This document shows, piece after piece, positions 1 to 12,057 of a DNA stretch of 64,000 bases (position 1 is the stretch's first letter; each line of letters begins with the position of its first letter). The notes under the pieces were generated by a model that saw nothing but the letters and a program-made list of their open reading frames with translations, had not been told where the DNA came from and did no database searches. Source of the stretch: Apostichopus japonicus (Eukaryota; Echinodermata; Holothuroidea; Aspidochirotida; Stichopodidae); contig NC_092561.1 of the NCBI RefSeq assembly GCF_037975245.1, positions 20,087,508 to 20,151,507 of the forward strand. The letters are read 5' to 3'. The position numbers and the translations under genes are program-made.

Positions 1-123
1 AATGAGCGCTTATAGTCTCTGTAGTTATTCTCATGCTTTAATTTTTTTTTTAATGATCGTGAAGAATTATTTTAGTCAGATTTTCTTTTTAGACAAATCT
101 GATTGGAAGTTATGTGAATCAAA

Positions 124-793
124 CATCGAGGTAAATGAACCTGGAGAAACTATCACACAGTAAATACGCGCGTACCATGCATGGAGGGTCATGTGATGTG
201 TTCCAAGGTGGTACTAATATATTACTCTCCCCATTACGCATGATGATTTCACCCAACTAGTACGTAAATGCGTTTGCGTGCTTAGAGCAGCAGACGACAC
301 CCGTTACCTAGCAATAACCGTGCCTGTAGCCTAACGTGATAGCTACATTCCCGTCGAGCAGCATTAGGCTCTGTTCCATGGAGAATTCCGTGGTTGCACT
401 GAACTAAACATTTCCCCACATTTCCCATTTCTACATTCACTTATAGCGAGTAGTAATAACGTTAGTTCATATGAGACAAAGCTTGCCCCTAGAGCTGTTT
501 TAATAAGTAAGATCTATTATGTAGAAGGCCTGCCTTTATTCAAGAGAATAAGGTTTAACGTTAGCATATTAGCACTATTTCGTAGGCCTGAAGTACCAGT
601 GCCTTCTTATGCCGTTAGTTCCCATGTCCGATCCGTTTTGGTGCAAATCTTTCAAGAAGTCACTAACACTGTTCTCGAACTGCTACAGAGAAATATCAGT
701 TTGGAACCACCCTTGAATACATCATATGACCCTCCCTACATGGTATGCGCGCGCCCAATTGACATGAATCCTCCAGATTCATTTACCTCGATG
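124..793. mobile_element. hAT-like MITE, copy 1
   Basis: A 670-bp non-autonomous element whose ends are inverted repeats: CATCGAGGTAAATG on the left and CATTTACCTCGATG on the right. The similarity of the two ends continues inward for roughly 90 bases with interruptions. It is flanked by a perfect 8-bp target duplication GAATCAAA (116-123 and 794-801). The duplicated block at about 38,680 has the uninterrupted site. The CA...TG ends and 8-bp duplication fit the hAT superfamily; no transposase is encoded. Confidence 0.85.
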
Positions 794-1295
794 GAATCAA
801 ATGCTAAAGGTGGCATACACCTATTAAGAGCTCCATTGACTTACATACTAAATCACAGAAGTAATGTGGTCTCTAAGTCTAAATAAAAGTTCTCACTAGC
901 TGAACGCTATACCCATCATTGGAAACGCTTTCAAGTTGGCCTGTCATGGCCCCATCAATTTCCCATATTATGGCAGTAGAGATTTTTGGCCATCGGAGCC
1001 TGAAGTTTTCGTCACCTATAAACAAACCTCTTCACTCAGTGGTAAAAAAAAAATTGTACGCTGCTCCTGGTAGGCCTAAACTTATTGGTGTAAAGTTGCC
1101 TAAATTGACCCAATGTTTGCACCATATTTACTTCATTCATGCTCTTCAACATACAAGCCACAAAAACAGATCCTGATTGATAACATATCAAAAATGATGT
1201 TTTCCTACTGCCTTTCGGCACATTTCCTGAAGTAGAACACTCGCGCGGATTGATATAAACTCTAATAAGAGTATGCCACCCTAGAAGATCGTTGA

Positions 1296-1961
1296 CAACG
1301 AGGTAAATGAATCTGGAGAAACTATCACACAGTAAATACGCGCGTACGCGCGTACCATGTATGGAGGGTCATGTGATGTGTTCCAGGGTGGTACTAATAT
1401 ACTACTCTCCCTATTACGCATGATGATTTCACCCAACTAGTACGTAAATGTGTTTGCGTGCTTAGAGCAGCAGACGACACCCGTTACCTAGCAATAACCG
1501 TGCCTGTAGCCTAACGTGATAGCTATATTCCCGTCGAGCAGCATTAGGCTCTGTTCCATGGAAAATTCCGTGGTTGCACTGAACTAAACATTTCCCCACA
1601 TTTCCCATTTCTACATTCACTTATAGCGTGTAGTAATAACGTTAGGCCATATGAGACAAAGCTTGCCCTAGAGCTGTATTAATAAGTAAGATTATGTAGA
1701 AAGCCTGCCTTCATTCAAGAGAATAAGGTTGAACGTTAGCATATTAGCACTATTTCGTAGGCCTGAAGTACCAGTACCTTCTTATGCCGTTATTTCCCAT
1801 GTCCGAACCGACCAATCTTTCACGAAGTCACTAACACTGTTCTCGAACTGCTACAGAGAAATATCAGTATAGTACCACCCTGGAACACATCACATGACCC
1901 TTCATACATGGTACGCGCGCACCCAATTGACATGAATCCTCCAGATTCATTTACCTCGTTG
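1296..1961. mobile_element. hAT-like MITE, copy 2
   Basis: A second, 666-bp copy of the element at 124-793, with ends CAACGAGGTAAATG and CATTTACCTCGTTG. The perfect 8-bp target duplication is ATCGTTGA (1,288-1,295 and 1,962-1,969). The empty site is present at 39,168-39,175 in the paralogous block. The two copies are in the same orientation and very similar throughout, which suggests recent activity of the family. Confidence 0.85.
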
Positions 1962-3142
1962 ATCGTTGATTTATAAAGTACAGTATGATTTGGTTCCGCG
2001 AAAGAGATGAGAGCGGTATTAAAGTACTTAGCATGCATACGTTTATAAGTATAATATACTCCGGATGTGTGTTCTGTTTAATTCGCTTCGGCTTCTGCTT
2101 GAGTACGTTTCTCTATGCTGCCATGTTGGGTGAATTTAACCGTAACAGTAATTACCATAGAGATTTAGGTAAGGAGAACGATGTCATGCGACATACATGC
2201 AGCCATTCATATAACTGGTGGCGCTTTGCTTGTATGGGAACTCTAGTGGCAGGAAAGTAACGAAGCGTAATACAAACACTACGTCTTTGACATAACTGAA
2301 GTGATAAAGTTGACATCACAAAATCACTCGAAATGGTGATATCAAGGGCCGCGTTTTGGGGCCAAAATCATCAAAGTGAGAGTGGACTGGAGTTTCGCAG
2401 ATAATTCTTAGGAAGGGACAGTAGTACTTTCATAGTGCCGTCTGCTCAGCTGCTGTATTCTTATTTATTGGACCCTGGATATAGTTAGCCTAGGCCCCTA
2501 GACCGGCTACAGCTGGTTTTTGTGATGTGATATGACTAAAGCTTAATGACAAATATTATCACCACCTCATCTTAATTAAAACTGTATCCCTAGATCCACA
2601 TGCCAGAATACAGGGGTGGGGGGGGGGGTAGGAAGCCTCCAAACAAAAGGTGGGGGGCACAACATCAGAGGAGCACTTTCTCATTCCACAACCACCACTC
2701 GTTATGCCATAAACGGATTAACCGGACATGTCACTTATATCATATATGATATAAGTATGCTATCAATACTATTATGGTGCATATCAACCTACATCTGTAC
2801 TTCTGTCCATCCATAATTTAGAACTTTCCCCCAAAAATCCTCCTGTGTTCATTCCTTGAACAAAAGTCTTTAGCAACCTTGACTAAATCTAAGTCATCGG
2901 GCCTGGGACGTTTATTCTAGGAAAATAGGCATAGTCTAATCTAGGCCTTGTACGTATCCTTGCCCTTAGTCTTAGGTAGGCCTAGGTCATAACTTAGGTA
3001 GGCCTAGGTCATAACTTAGGCCATAGAATATCTCAATAATATCTATTAACATATCTAGACACATATATCCAGCGGACAGGCTTCATTAATTAACTAAGAA
3101 AGTAATAAACGGTCACAATAGATCAGTGTAAGTATTTAATTG

Positions 3143-3148
3143 TTTATT
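3143..3148 (-). terminator. Poly(A) signal of CARD gene 1
   Basis: AATAAA on the minus strand, about 70 bases after the stop codon of the terminal exon at 3,218. Homology with the flank of gene 2 begins right beyond it, as expected for a gene end. Confidence 0.55.
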
Positions 3149-3217
3149 CAGAAAAAATGCTTATAATTTCCTACAGTCTTCATAGACTGTTTGAAGTAAA
3201 TATCTTTAAACGATTGA

Positions 3218-4009
3218 TTATATATTATGATTATTACAATAAATTGATGCAATGATTCCAAGAGCGGAGAAAACCTTTCCAACAGCTGGTCCAAGAAGAG
3301 CTCCTGTTTTCTGGAAATTAGTTTTGGTGGCTTTATTCGCTTTTTTATTATCTTGAATATCATATTGTCTTTTTATTTCATTATTTGATGGTATATATAG
3401 GCCTATTGGTGTTGATGGATTGATTTCAGGAAAAACGAAGCAAACCTTTTCACAGGTGGTGCAAGAAGAGCCTCTGTTGTCATGGGAATAAGTTTGGGTA
3501 TCTTTATTTATTTGTATATTATCCTGAATATCATTATGTTCAACATTTAATGGTATACATAGGAATGATGGCATTGGTGCATTGATTTCATGAACAGCGA
3601 AAATATTTCTACGTTCGGGCCTAGAATATGCTATGATATCATTGATATTAACTTTTATTTCTTTATGAGTTTTTTTCTTATCTTGAGTATTAATAATACT
3701 TTTATTACAATGTTTGTTGACATGATTTTGTGCCTTAACTTTCTTATATAGAGTGACTTTATTTTTAACTTTTCGCTTTTTCAATAAACATTTGGTTTTT
3801 TTGTATCCATTATATCTTTTTTTAGTAAACGACTTGCTATGCTTAGTTTTTTTACTACCATACTTTCTAGACATGTTATTACTAATATTATTCTTACTTT
3901 TACCATTTTTAAATATCGTTTTTATTAATTCATTTATATAATTATCTAATGTATCTTCATTCTCCTCACGATGAATCGCTGCTCGAGGAGAACTGCTAAA
4001 ATTTTCATG
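3218..4009 (-). CDS. Terminal exon of CARD gene 1: lysine-rich C-terminal region, unknown function
   Basis: An open exon of 263 codons plus stop, preceded by a strong acceptor (pyrimidine tract then CATTACAG) at 4,010. It starts in phase 0, matching the phase in which the 38-base exon at 5,069 ends, so I join it to the CARD exons upstream. The first third is acidic or neutral, the middle is very rich in Lys (several KK and KKR runs, a possible nuclear localisation signal), and the last third contains two tandem copies of a motif around EIN.(P/A) with IQDN. It ends in a small hydrophobic stretch (ALLGPAVGKVFSALGIIASI). I recognise no family. Gene 2 has no counterpart and uses death-domain exons instead. 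Function is unknown; adaptor or effector tail is only a guess. An alternative is an independent single-exon gene starting upstream of the acceptor. Confidence 0.6.
   Translation of the reverse strand, partial: HENFSSSPRAAIHREENEDTLDNYINELIKTIFKNGKSKNNISNNMSRKYGSKKTKHSKSFTKKRYNGYKKTKCLLKKRKVKNKVTLYKKVKAQNHVNKHCNKSIINTQDKKKTHKEIKVNINDIIAYSRPERRNIFAVHEINAPMPSFLCIPLNVEHNDIQDNIQINKDTQTYSHDNRGSSCTTCEKVCFVFPEINPSTPIGLYIPSNNEIKRQYDIQDNKKANKATKTNFQKTGALLGPAVGKVFSALGIIASIYCNNHNI
3259..3590 (-). repeat. Tandem duplication inside the lysine-rich exon
   Basis: Two adjacent units of about 165 bases (roughly 3,259-3,427 and 3,434-3,590) are clearly related in DNA and keep one reading frame. Each encodes a segment with the EIN.(P/A) motif and a following IQDN block. 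The copies have diverged but remain open, so the duplication was probably tolerated as coding. Confidence 0.6.
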
Positions 4010-5068
4010 CTGTAATGGAAAAGAGACAAAAAACCAAAACAATAATGGCTACATCAGATTTAGTTCAATGGATATGTCTACACAAAGCTTGGTAGGAGGA
4101 TAAATTTGGTAGCAGATTTACAAAGGGGATGGATGCTGAGTGTATATTAAAGGGACATTCATGTGACAGCCAATGCAATCATTATCTTATAGAGGAAATA
4201 GTCCACCTTGTTAAGTTGAAAACCCAATCTAAATATTTCTTGTAACCTACTCGAGGTATGGTTTATTGAATGTAACATTCTTTGACCAGATAAAGTCTCA
4301 ATTCTTCCAGTGAGTGGATCACAGTAAATGGTCTGTGAATCATAATGTCCGATGTTTATCAAGAGTGTTACTTTTCTTATTGTAATATTGTTATTAATCT
4401 ACAGAATTCTTGACATGTGATACATTTCGAATGTTAGCTTAGCTGTTAATGTTCTCTCTATATAGAATTTCATTCAATGAAAATGCATTTTTTGGTATAA
4501 ATTTTACACACATTGACAGTTGGATTGCTATGAGGACATCAATCCCTCTGTTCTTTCCACCATTCACTAGTCATCACCTTCTTGAATATAATAAATGTGA
4601 ATTTCAACCTAGATGGACTGTTCGACTTTTCATATTTACAAGATTTGGTTTGAGGAAAGTTGATCAACATATGCTGACTTCATTTGGCATGAGAACTCCA
4701 TCAACGTCAATATGCTTTATGTAAATGTGAGGTCCTCCCAAGCTTTCCTTCTTGAGTTACCGTGTTTACAAAGTTCTCACAATTCGACCCCTGATGACCC
4801 CAAATGACCTTTAACCTCCACAACGTGGTGCTTCTACACATAAAGTACAAAGTTGGTCTGACCTTCCCTTCTTGAGATATCGTGTTTACAAGCTGGACGC
4901 CACAAACACACTCACACACAGACGCCATCATAAATGCAAAGGTTACGATGATCATCGGAACCAAAAATATAACCTTGTTGACAAGCGCTATGTGTACGCT
5001 TTCGAGAGTATACCAACAGTAAGTTAATGTTTACACATGCGTTAAGTTAAATTTGAAGGTTTAGTTAC

Positions 5069-5106
5069 CTGTAATGCGACATGTTTGTCAAAGCGATCGA
5101 GTGGTT
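5069..5106 (-). CDS. 38-base linker exon of CARD gene 1
   Basis: Small exon with acceptor ACATACAG and donor GTAACT on the minus strand. It enters in phase 1 and leaves in phase 0, encoding EPLDRFDKHVALQ including the shared first codon. The paralogue at 56,385-56,422 has the same length, the same splice sites and a similar peptide (GPIHRYDKQVALQ). Conservation of length and phase in two paralogues is the main evidence. A third copy near 37,804 keeps only the donor end. Confidence 0.7.
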
Positions 5107-5784
5107 CTGTATGTTCCACTTCTTCCATGAGGGATAATCCTTTAAGATTGAAAAAAATAGAAACATGTGTCATCATTACAACTTTCATTACAAACACTGG
5201 AGTACTGTACATATTTAAAGCCCCCCCCCCCCCCTTAATATACAGACATTTTGGGTTAGGTAATTCACATTGTGCAGTTTTCAAGAAATTTCCAATAATA
5301 TCCAAAAGCAAATGTTGCAATCCAAGAAGTAATGTATGTAATTTCAGAAGAAGATTCCTTGCTAGGGGTTTATATCAGTTGAATATGAAGTACAGTATAG
5401 AGATTTTTACAGTATATATGGGACATAATACAAACGTACGTTGTACAGTATTAGTTGTTTGGCTATTACATAATACTTGCACAACCTTTAATGTGTGACA
5501 CATTAGCCCAAAAGTATCCATCATTTGAGCATCACACCAAAACCATGTTGGGTCTTTTTTACTTTAATTGTATTCGCCATGTTGTTTATACAGGAAATTT
5601 TGAAATATATGAAATCTACCTTATTCACCATGGTATTGTTAAACTTTAACTTGTTGAAAAAAATCAGGGCCAGTCAGTCAGTGCATGGGTTCAAATTCAA
5701 TTAGTATGTTATGAATTAATTGTACAAGTTTGCTAAATTTTTTATGTTGAATTTAACTGGTGACCTTAAAAGTTGTTGAAAATC

Positions 5785-5892
5785 ATGGTGTCCTTTATAA
5801 ATGCAGTAGCCCAATCACTGGTAGGTTCTTTACGCCTTACAGATCCAAATCGGGAATGGATTTACTGCGTTTAACGTCTTCAAACTAATAAG
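5785..5892 (+). pseudogene. Disrupted copy of a putative plus-strand exon
   Basis: This 36-codon stretch matches the open plus-strand reading frame at 58,422-58,529, but has an in-frame TAA four codons before the end and a weaker donor (GTATAT). If the right-hand copy is a real exon, this one is dead. Both lie in the intron after the CARD C-half exon of a minus-strand gene. Confidence 0.3.
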
Positions 5893-6057
5893 GTATATCA
5901 AATCATGTTGATTTATCACAACGAGCACAATGCTTCTTATATTACTAGGAATGTTGTCGAACCATATAAACTTGTTTATTACAAAAAATCACTGAACCTG
6001 AACATGCTGTTAACAGATTAATGCAGCCTTTGCAGGTGTTTGTATCATTATACTAAC

Positions 6058-6223
6058 CTTCGTCATCTTTGCTGAGCTTTTCCACCAGATTATGCAAGCC
6101 CCCGATTTTTTCAAGAGCTTTTACCAGCTTCACATACCCATCGTCATATTTCATTACAGATTTAAGAAGTTGTCGATTTGCAGAACAATCCCCTTCTCTG
6201 TCTAGCTTGCTTTGTATATTTTC
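6058..6223 (-). CDS. CARD C-terminal half exon, CARD gene 1
   Basis: Exon of 166 bases with acceptor ATCCATAG and donor GTTAGT. It enters in phase 0 and leaves in phase 1. The peptide reads like the second half of a caspase recruitment domain: a polar turn, then ANRQLLKSVMKYDDGYVKLV and KALEKIGGLHNLVEKL, matching the CARD pattern of a leucine pair, a glycine or aspartate turn, an aromatic residue, an A-L pair and a final helix with LV..L. It continues in phase from the exon at 9,848-10,118, which supplies the first CARD helices. CARDs assemble homotypic signalling complexes in the cytosol in apoptosis and innate immunity. The assignment is by motif; the partner proteins are unknown. Confidence 0.8.
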
Positions 6224-6435
6224 CTATGGATGTAACAATACAGAAATATAGCAAAAAATCTTTAATAAGGATAACTTTGAAATTTTGAAGATGACTGATT
6301 TTGTCTAAATTTTTAATGTTCACAATTGGTATAAAACATAAACTTAAAATGAACATTTCTCAAGATGGCTTTTCCAACAAATCTAGACTATAATAAATTC
6401 ACCTCACCTATTTATTTAGAGTAGTAACACAATAT

Positions 6436-6437
<2 letters not shown>

Positions 6438-6522
<85 letters not shown>
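6438..6522. repeat. (AT)n microsatellite
   Basis: About 85 bases of nearly pure AT repeat in the intron of CARD gene 1. Reading frames through it are low-complexity artefacts. From here to about 7,950 I see no other structure or exon. Confidence 0.95.
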
Positions 6523-6529
<7 letters not shown>

Positions 6530-7957
6530 AAGTGCACATTAGGTGCCCATTGCATATTGAAAATTGCTACCTTAGAGGGACAGTAACGTTAGGAGAACAT
6601 TTTCGTGTTCCCCTAATGTTTAAGGGTATGTTCATTCTGTTATGAGGGCTTCGGTGTACAGGTAATTAGTACCCATTGATCGTGGATGCTGCCCTCTACA
6701 CCCCTTTATTTTGATTGGACGAGTATACATCTGAATGGATATTTATAGCTTGGCAAATTTTGTAGTAGTATATGTGACCTGTGCAAAATTTAGCTATTAG
6801 GGACCCATCAAGATATATCTCGTTTATTTTATCGTCCTATCGGTATATGTTTTACTATCGATGCTCTTTTAATGCTGGTAAAACTGACCAATGGAACTGT
6901 GACCTTGAAAGTCACAATTTCGATCCCTATCCCTTTCGGTGATACATATACTGATATCCATGTTCATATTGACGCAGTTTCTTTTGGTATACAAACCTTG
7001 TGACGTCATCACCGCGCAATGTCGCTTAGTGTAATGTAGAGCTCATATGGACGTGTGTACAGGTAAACGTGTTGTCCGTATGGCCGCAAGTTTTCACACT
7101 GTATGCAAGCAAGAACGGTAAACCTAACTTTTATTCGCGAATCGGCGCGGTATCCATGTTGCACTATCAAAATGAGAGCCGTCGAGATTGACTTTGGAAG
7201 CCTAGGTAATACCGTAATACTTTCTTGCAATTGCTAGATATTAATTCGTTTACCAAATGCTTTATTGACTAGCCTAGAATTAGTAATAGTATAAAGTAGA
7301 CCTCAGTTCCCTGTGCAGCTGGCTGATTACCAATCACAATTTGTGCAAAATGTGATCATATGTATTGTGTTTCTGGTAACATTGAAAAAGGCTTAGGGAA
7401 CATAGGCTGTGATGGGGGAGGGAAAGGATGTATGATTGATGAATTGCTGACCAATGTCATTGAATATGCTAGACATGGATCTTCCATCTAGCCAAATGGA
7501 TTAAAGCCATATCCGTCAAGATAGTCACAAGTCTGCCCCCCACCTCCACTCACACAACCCCAACATTTTACTCCCTATGCACACTAGTGGTTCAACAATA
7601 GAGCCAAGAGTTTACTGAATAAAATCCGTGGCAAAAAAACCTTCACACCCATAAATACAGCCGCCCACACCCCCCCCCCCCACTAACAAAATAATGCCTC
7701 TTATAATGCAACTTGTACCCTAATTTAATGTCATGTGGTGACCACAGTATGCCTGAAGTATACTGGCTTTGTAAAAGACCAAGCTAATTAGGTTTCCTCG
7801 GTGGAAAAATCTGAGCAAGCTATGTTTGAGGTTAAAGCTACACAGATAAGAGAGGTAGAAGTGTGCCATGAACACTACAAACAGACTGCTAAGACTAGAA
7901 CTTCGTAAAAGACTAACTTTTGCTAATTATACATTGACAGCATTTTCTGATCAAGAA

Positions 7958-9114
7958 TAGTGTTCGACCGATAATAGGTTAGATAATCGGCATCGGGCCG
8001 ATTATCAGACAATCAGTAACCGGCATCGGCAAAATCCATTGCGCTACCGATGATTTGGAACCGATTATTAAGTTCCACATCAAGGATTGTATTTTACGCG
8101 CTTTTGATTTTCCACAACTACAACGGGAGAAGTTCGATTCAGCGCTATTCATAGCCGGGGAAGGTGCGCTAATCTACCGTGAAGCGGTATCGCAAGTCCC
8201 TCACGCGAGTTTGTACTAATGCTGTTCGATATACTATCCAGTTTTAGCAGTTAACATCATACAGTATACTCGCGATAAGCTTAGAGAGACGACGTTATTA
8301 TTTTTTTTTTCACTTCGCTTCTTGCATCTAACGAAACCTCCTGTTATCTGGTTTAATATTAAAGATTGATATGAAAGATTAATTGTTTCGAGTAAATGTA
8401 AAACCAAATCAATATACTTTTAAACCACTTTGGCCATTTCACCTTAGGTGAAAACTGGAAAGTGAGAGTGACGTTACGCTTTGTTCATTGTGAGTTCTAC
8501 GCACATTAGGCTAGTCTGGCTAGAGAACTGTTGAGCTTAATAACTGTTTAGTTTGAAAATACGCCCAATTTTCTACAAATGCCATAAAATTATGCAATCA
8601 AGGCGCCAAATACTCCTAAAATTCCCTAGAAATGTTTGGCGACAGTCCTCGGTAGTTCTACTGCATTACCATTTGTGATTACTAATCACTGATTAGGCAA
8701 ATATTCTTACGCATATTTTTGCGAAAAACCCGAAGCAACTTCTTTCCCCTGACCTAATGTACTACACCTGCTAAAATATCACCTTTGCAGTAATTAAACT
8801 TACCGACTAAAGCATGTCTGATTTCCAGCGAAAACGTCAATGGGACTTTAGTGTGTGGTTTTCCCACGTGTAGTAATGTCAATGGAGAAGCGCCATTGAC
8901 TTACTGTGTATGATCGTTTAAACAACGTTCCATCGGAAGGTTTCCCTTACATATGGCAAAATTTGAAGCAAACGTTCGGGATTGTGTTATCTTTTTCAAT
9001 GAAATATTAAAATAAAACTGCTTATCCACTAAAGGTAATAGGCATCGGCCCGATTGTCACAGAAACTAATCGGTACTCGGTAAAGCTGATTATCATTTAA
9101 TAGGTCGAACTCTA
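7958..9114. mobile_element. hAT-like non-autonomous element, TAG-GTTCGACC ends
   Basis: A 1,157-bp element with inverted ends TAGTGTTCGACC (left) and TAGAGTTCGACC (right, inverted), followed inward by repeated ATCGGCATCGG-type motifs on both sides. The flanking 8-bp duplication ATCAAGAA (7,950-7,957 and 9,115-9,122) is perfect. It carries no recognisable transposase. It sits in the CARD gene 1 intron. Confidence 0.8.
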
Positions 9115-9683
9115 ATCAAGAAATCTTTACCATAATTTGGGTTTTTGTCACACCGTAACATTGGAAAATAGTGTTGTTATAATCTACTAAAATGTGTATA
9201 CTGGCAATTGAAAGTTCTACATTAGCTGGTTATATTTTGAGCAAATTAATTGCTTAAAATTGCCGATAATGCAGTCAACTTTTTTATATAAGATTCTTTC
9301 CTATGACATGCAATGAATGAATGCCACACACACACTTAAACCGTATACCGATCGGAGAGTTGTATAAATGCACACATTATGTGAACATATGTACTGTACT
9401 CTTAACTGTGAATAGGGGGACATATGCAAGTGTCCCTCTATCATACTAAAAATTGTTTGAAGTACGTAAAGGAGACACAGTTACTATCGCTTTTCTGATA
9501 TATCTGTCAATGAGTTGCATAAAAGATGCGATCCAAGTTCCATGCACTGCTATCAATCCCTCCAGTCTGCGGTGAATTTATCCTTAACGACGCATTTGCA
9601 TTAAGACTTATATGTGGCTTTAAATGGAAAGTCCATCCAAGGTGGGTTTTTTGACGGTGTCCTGGTACTGTACACTTTAGGGT

Positions 9684-9715
<32 letters not shown>

Positions 9716-9847
9716 TCAATAGGAAATGTAAACATCAATAACACTTGAGGTACAGTACCTTAGGTGAGATTCTTGAAATGTAAGAACATTGCAACTGACT
9801 GGGCAATGTGAGGTATAACCTTGTATTTGTTGCAATTAGGTACTCAC
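9684..9847. repeat. (AT)n plus segmental block C
   Basis: A short AT microsatellite (9,684-9,713) followed by sequence that matches 63,864-64,000 closely. The same order, AT tract then unique sequence then exon, is expected in the paralogue, whose next exon would fall just past the window end. Confidence 0.8.
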
Positions 9848-10118
9848 CTCTTGTTCTTCTGTTATTTCGTACACTATGTCTACCACAGCCATAGTTGGGA
9901 TTTTCAGCACGAGTTCTCTCTTGTGTTTTTTTAGATGTTTAAGTTGTCTTTCAAGTAATGTATTAACGTTGTATAATTCATTTTGATTTTGATTGTGATT
10001 TTTTTGTTTCTTTTTTTTTTTATTCTTTTGTTTTTGATTTTTTCTTTGAATTTTTTTTTGTTGATTGAAAAGAATAATTGTTTTTTTATTTTGATTTTCG
10101 CTGCTTTTAGCAGCTTTT
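9848..10118 (-). CDS. CARD N-terminal half exon, CARD gene 1
   Basis: Exon of 271 bases with acceptor CCCAACAG and donor GTGAGT on the minus strand, open throughout in the frame that joins the next exon in phase 0. The first half is a low-complexity Lys/Asn/Gln-rich run. The second half begins ELYNVNTLLERQLKHLKKH and continues with a helix ending in VYEITEEQE, which matches the start of a CARD: helix 1 with LL...L, a basic RELV.KI segment, then the I(T)EEQ.E.I motif that leads into helix 4 in the next exon. There is no start codon, so at least one exon lies upstream (higher coordinates). Long A runs make single-base errors possible in the basic region. Confidence 0.75.
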
Positions 10119-12057
10119 CTGTTGGGTAAAAGGAAACGAAAAATATTTTGTTAACATGCGTGCAACATAAAATTTAATATCTGAGATATTCTTTGGAAAT
10201 GAAACACATTTAATTAAACAAATCGATGAGCTAAACAGCAAAGAAGATCAACTTGATTTGGAACATGGGTACATCAAAAGTTGACATTTAGAATGGCTTT
10301 ATAGATAAAACTGCCATGTAAATTTGAAACAAAATCAAAAATCAATTCATCATAATTTTATGACAAGCTATAAAGCAACATATCGATGGCTGATTGCTTA
10401 CGAACATTGCAGGTGACGAGCTCATCGTCAGGTCAAAATAACTACCCATAAGAGTTTACAAGGCAAAGATATAAATAGTAAATGTATCAAATTTAGTGAT
10501 ATTTTTCTAATAGTATCTGACAACAGTAGAGTAAATTATCAACATAAACAGTAATTCAATTGAGAATCATGACTGTTTTCTAATATGATATCTATATCAC
10601 TCTTTCACTATATAATAAAACGAAAAGGATTCATGCAAAACTAAACGTACAGCACACCCTTAGCTAATAATTGTGTCGTATTTCTAGAGTACCTCAACAA
10701 GAAGAGTGTAATTCAATCTTTTTGTGCAACAGTTTTATTGTGATGTCACAGCTCGTCTATACTGCAATCCTCTCCTTGAAGATATAAGTGATTAGCCAGT
10801 AAAAATTAATTATATATTGCAGTATATCGGACAAGTCACATATTCACTTATGTACTGATGTTAGACGAGGACAACACTAATCAATATTTAAGTCTTTGAT
10901 CTCACATGAAAGCTTCCGTGCTATATGGAACTGTTATATTTCATGCACGATGTAAGTTTAGACTTGCAATTGTAACATAAAGGAAACTCTAGTGACAGAC
11001 AATTTGACAACAACAACAAAACCAAAAATATTTTACACTTTTATTTGAAACCTATTTGAATTACTCATATAACGTGATATAAGTTTATTTGAATGGAGCC
11101 AATTTGGGCTGACTTAACTGTCTATCTGTCCATTCTTTAATTCATGGAATGGCTCACAGTAGGTGGAATTAAATGTCACCATGGCAAACAGCTTGACTTC
11201 TTATCCATTGGTTTATCTATATGATACACGTGAAATGTTTGCCTAGCTGTCAAACATCTCTGTATTTACAGTTTTATGAAAACGCAATTTTCATGTACAG
11301 ATATTATATTTCTCTGTAAATAATTAAGCTAAAAATTATATCGAAAATCAAAACATATCCAGCAGAATAGATGTGGTGAAGTCATTCATTCTGCTCTTTG
11401 GCAGATTCATTCACAAAAATACCACGACCACCAAACCAAATGAAAAAGACAAGGAGAGACAATCATATGTATTATAAAATGTGAATTACTATGAGGATCA
11501 AAGTTTGGTCCAGAGTAATAGACTGATAACGTCTCTAACTTTTTATTTTATAATATTAATAAGGAACGAATTTCAGCCAATGAATATCCCTGGTGTTGCC
11601 CATGATAAAATGTGCACTGCAATAGTCTGGAATAACCTTTACTTTCCCCTAATCCTGAGTGGTTCGGTCAGAGGAAAACGATGGTTATCGATCATATGTA
11701 ATAAAATTTGGTTAGTATATATGTAGGCAAAACTCTATTTTGCAAAAGTGTATTTAATGTAGACACTGTACTAAACCTACACATAGTATACATGTACATG
11801 CATATATGGGACTATTAGTCTGCCACTGTGCGACAATGACGATCACTTCCTCTTTCCCATAGTCTGTGGCTTTATAGTAGAGGGTTGTTGTTATGTTAAA
11901 CTGATGTATAATGTGAACACTATGAGTAATCGTGTGAAATTTACAGTTTACACAGTTTTGTGTGGCAGGTACAAGTATTCTCTGTTCAAGTCTAACACAG
12001 CATGCGATGCCACCTACATGTTTGAAATAATGTCACTCTTCAAAATACAAAATGGCG
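10119..12057. other. No gene identified
   Basis: AT-rich sequence that should contain the upstream intron or 5' exon of CARD gene 1. I found no exon with convincing splice sites. A short match to the dispersed repeat at 12,058 occurs near 11,815-11,880. Confidence 0.5.

Larger units (their letters stand above)
1..3135. repeat. Segmental duplication block A, 3' flank of CARD gene 1
   Basis: This block matches 38,566-40,455 in the same orientation over nearly its whole length, once two transposon insertions (124-793 and 1,296-1,961) are removed. The match starts at base 1, so the duplication extends beyond the window. It ends next to the poly(A) signal of CARD gene 1. The partner block lies downstream of CARD gene 2, so both are equivalent 3' flanks of tandem paralogues. 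I see no convincing coding exon in it. Confidence 0.85.
4416..6400. repeat. Segmental duplication block B (introns and exons of CARD gene 1)
   Basis: This stretch matches 36,749-37,815 in part and 56,090-59,060 more fully, in the same orientation. It includes the 38-base exon, the CARD C-half exon and the introns between them, plus a CA-rich patch near 4,900. It documents duplication of the gene locus. Confidence 0.8.
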
